This document shows positions 4,795 through 5,378 of a stretch of 5,378 nucleotides of DNA, in pieces. This DNA comes from TA-21 sp036557405 (GTDB lineage: Archaea > Thermoproteota > Nitrososphaeria > Nitrososphaerales > Nitrososphaeraceae). The DNA lies in NCBI GenBank assembly GCA_036557405.1, contig DATBHO010000005.1, positions 1 to 5,378 on the forward strand, written 5' to 3'. Numbering within the stretch: the stretch's first letter is position 1; each line of letters starts with the position of its first letter. The notes under the pieces were generated by a model. It searched no databases, was not told the DNA's origin, and worked only from the letters and a program-made list of their open reading frames with translations. A program made the position numbers and the translations under genes.

Positions 4795-5214
4795 TCAACC
4801 GCATTTAACATTGGATGAAAAAGTACCCTTGTTGCCATTATCGGATACTAGTTTTACTGTTCCTGTTCCACAGCTTCCGGAAAGGCTTATGTCAGAAGGT
4901 GTTTCATTATTGCAAATATTATCAAAAGCTTCAACTCCTTTTAGAACAAAACTATCTGAAGACGTCTCAATATTACTAATTAGTCCGCCAGCAGATCCTA
5001 ATTTCGGATGATCAATATTCCATTCAGCAAATGATGTTCCTTTATCATTAGACACAAAAAAGTTTATCCTCACATCCTTGATTTCATTATCACCATCACA
5101 AGAAATTGTCCCTTTTCCTACACTTTTTAGTTCCTGTCCTTCCGCAAGTGCAATTTGATTGAAATAAATTGAATATATGAATATGCTAAAGGCTACTACA
5201 ATTACACCTGTCAT
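4795..5214 (-). CDS. Exported four-cysteine beta-rich protein, function unknown
   Basis: The 139-residue protein begins with a hydrophobic signal segment (about 3-22) and a likely signal-peptidase site after IALA (21-24), leaving a mature, secreted or surface protein of about 115 residues. The mature part is rich in Gly, Ser, Asn and Asp with alternating hydrophobic residues, typical of an extracellular beta protein. Four cysteines (39, 101, 115, 138) could form two disulfides; GTISCDG near the start, GSCGTGTV in the middle and VKCG at the very end look like the framework. I cannot assign a function. Odd point: the n-region before the signal helix (MTG) has no positive charge, and no in-frame ATG, GTG or TTG lies upstream before the stop at 5245-5247. 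TATAAT (minus, 5244-5249) lies about 33 nt before the ATG. Confidence 0.75.
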   Translation of the reverse strand: MTGVIVVAFSIFIYSIYFNQIALAEGQELKSVGKGTISCDGDNEIKDVRINFFVSNDKGTSFAEWNIDHPKLGSAGGLISNIETSSDSFVLKGVEAFDNICNNETPSDISLSGSCGTGTVKLVSDNGNKGTFSSNVKCG

Positions 5215-5243
5215 TGTTCCATTTGACTTTTCTATTGCATTTG

Positions 5244-5249
5244 ATTATA
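5244..5249 (-). promoter_or_regulatory. TATA box of the exported four-Cys protein gene
   Basis: The minus strand reads CCTATAATCAA here, with TATAAT centred near 5247. A transcript starting about 25 nt downstream would begin near 5221, giving a leader of roughly 7 nt before the ATG at 5214. Confidence 0.45.
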
Positions 5250-5378
5250 GGATTATTTCCTTTAAGGGACAGGTAAGAAATATCTGAATCATGTTATGTC
5301 ATGTAATACTAACATTTGATCAATATTTTTTTTCTTAAATATCATTAGGATAATTTTTCAGAATTCTTATTCACAAAT
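5250..5378. other. Right-end intergenic DNA, no supported gene
   Basis: No reading frame of useful length is present on either strand. Visible items are a T8 tract at 5326-5333, which could end a transcript on the plus strand, and a TATA-like TTAAATAT at 5335-5342, which could serve a gene starting beyond the window. Neither can be assigned. Confidence 0.4.

Noticed and set aside
5345..5377. Short minus-strand open end (FVNKNSEKLS, stop at 5345-5347) that could be the tail of a gene outside the window
   Set aside because: Only ten codons are visible and all frames have stops nearby, so there is no evidence for coding.
1..5378. tRNA genes, CRISPR array, transposase or a defence-type gene cluster
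   Set aside because: I found no cloverleaf-like arms, no regularly spaced repeats beyond the three 11-mers, no transposase motifs, and no nuclease or helicase genes. The genes are mostly single, unrelated units.

Overview
This AT-rich window (by eye about one third G+C) looks like the chromosome of an ammonia-oxidising archaeon of the class Nitrososphaeria (Thaumarchaeota). The grounds are: archaeal TATA-like boxes 24-32 nt before most starts, with very short or no leaders; oligo-T stretches instead of hairpin terminators; a membrane-anchored small blue-copper protein; a one-domain winged-helix regulator of the type common in this group; and a Sua5-type enzyme. The low G+C would fit Nitrosocosmicus or Nitrosopumilus better than Nitrososphaera viennensis. 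The genus is a guess from composition and gene style, not from any search.

Layout, left to right: a Pro/Lys/Ser-rich, probably disordered small protein (+, 6-299, possibly cut by the left edge); a type 1 copper protein with an amicyanin-like ligand loop (+, 430-891); two minus-strand genes, namely a small predicted beta-sandwich protein (999-1358) downstream of an exported DUF192 protein (1405-1923, TTG start); a dethiobiotin synthetase, bioD (+, about 2102-2845), with no ATG, GTG or TTG at its proper start; threonylcarbamoyl-AMP synthase, sua5 (-, 2853-3908), convergent with bioD across only 7 nt; a 231-nt divergent control region with three 11-bp tandem repeats and a perfect 16-bp palindrome; a winged-helix regulator (+, 4140-4454); a two-helix membrane peptide (-, 4483-4686); and an exported four-cysteine protein (-, 4795-5214). 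The last 164 nt hold no gene that I can support.

The genes do not form one pathway. bioD makes a biotin precursor; in this lineage biotin serves the acetyl-/propionyl-CoA carboxylase of autotrophic carbon fixation. sua5 supplies the threonylcarbamoyl group for the universal t6A37 tRNA modification. The cupredoxin, the DUF192 protein and the four-Cys protein all act outside or on the outer face of the membrane. Most genes appear to be single transcription units with their own TATA box. No stretch over 300 nt lacks a gene. I saw no tRNA, rRNA, CRISPR array or insertion sequence, and no clear sign of a new multi-gene system. The most notable points are the start of bioD and the palindrome/repeat control region in front of the regulator.
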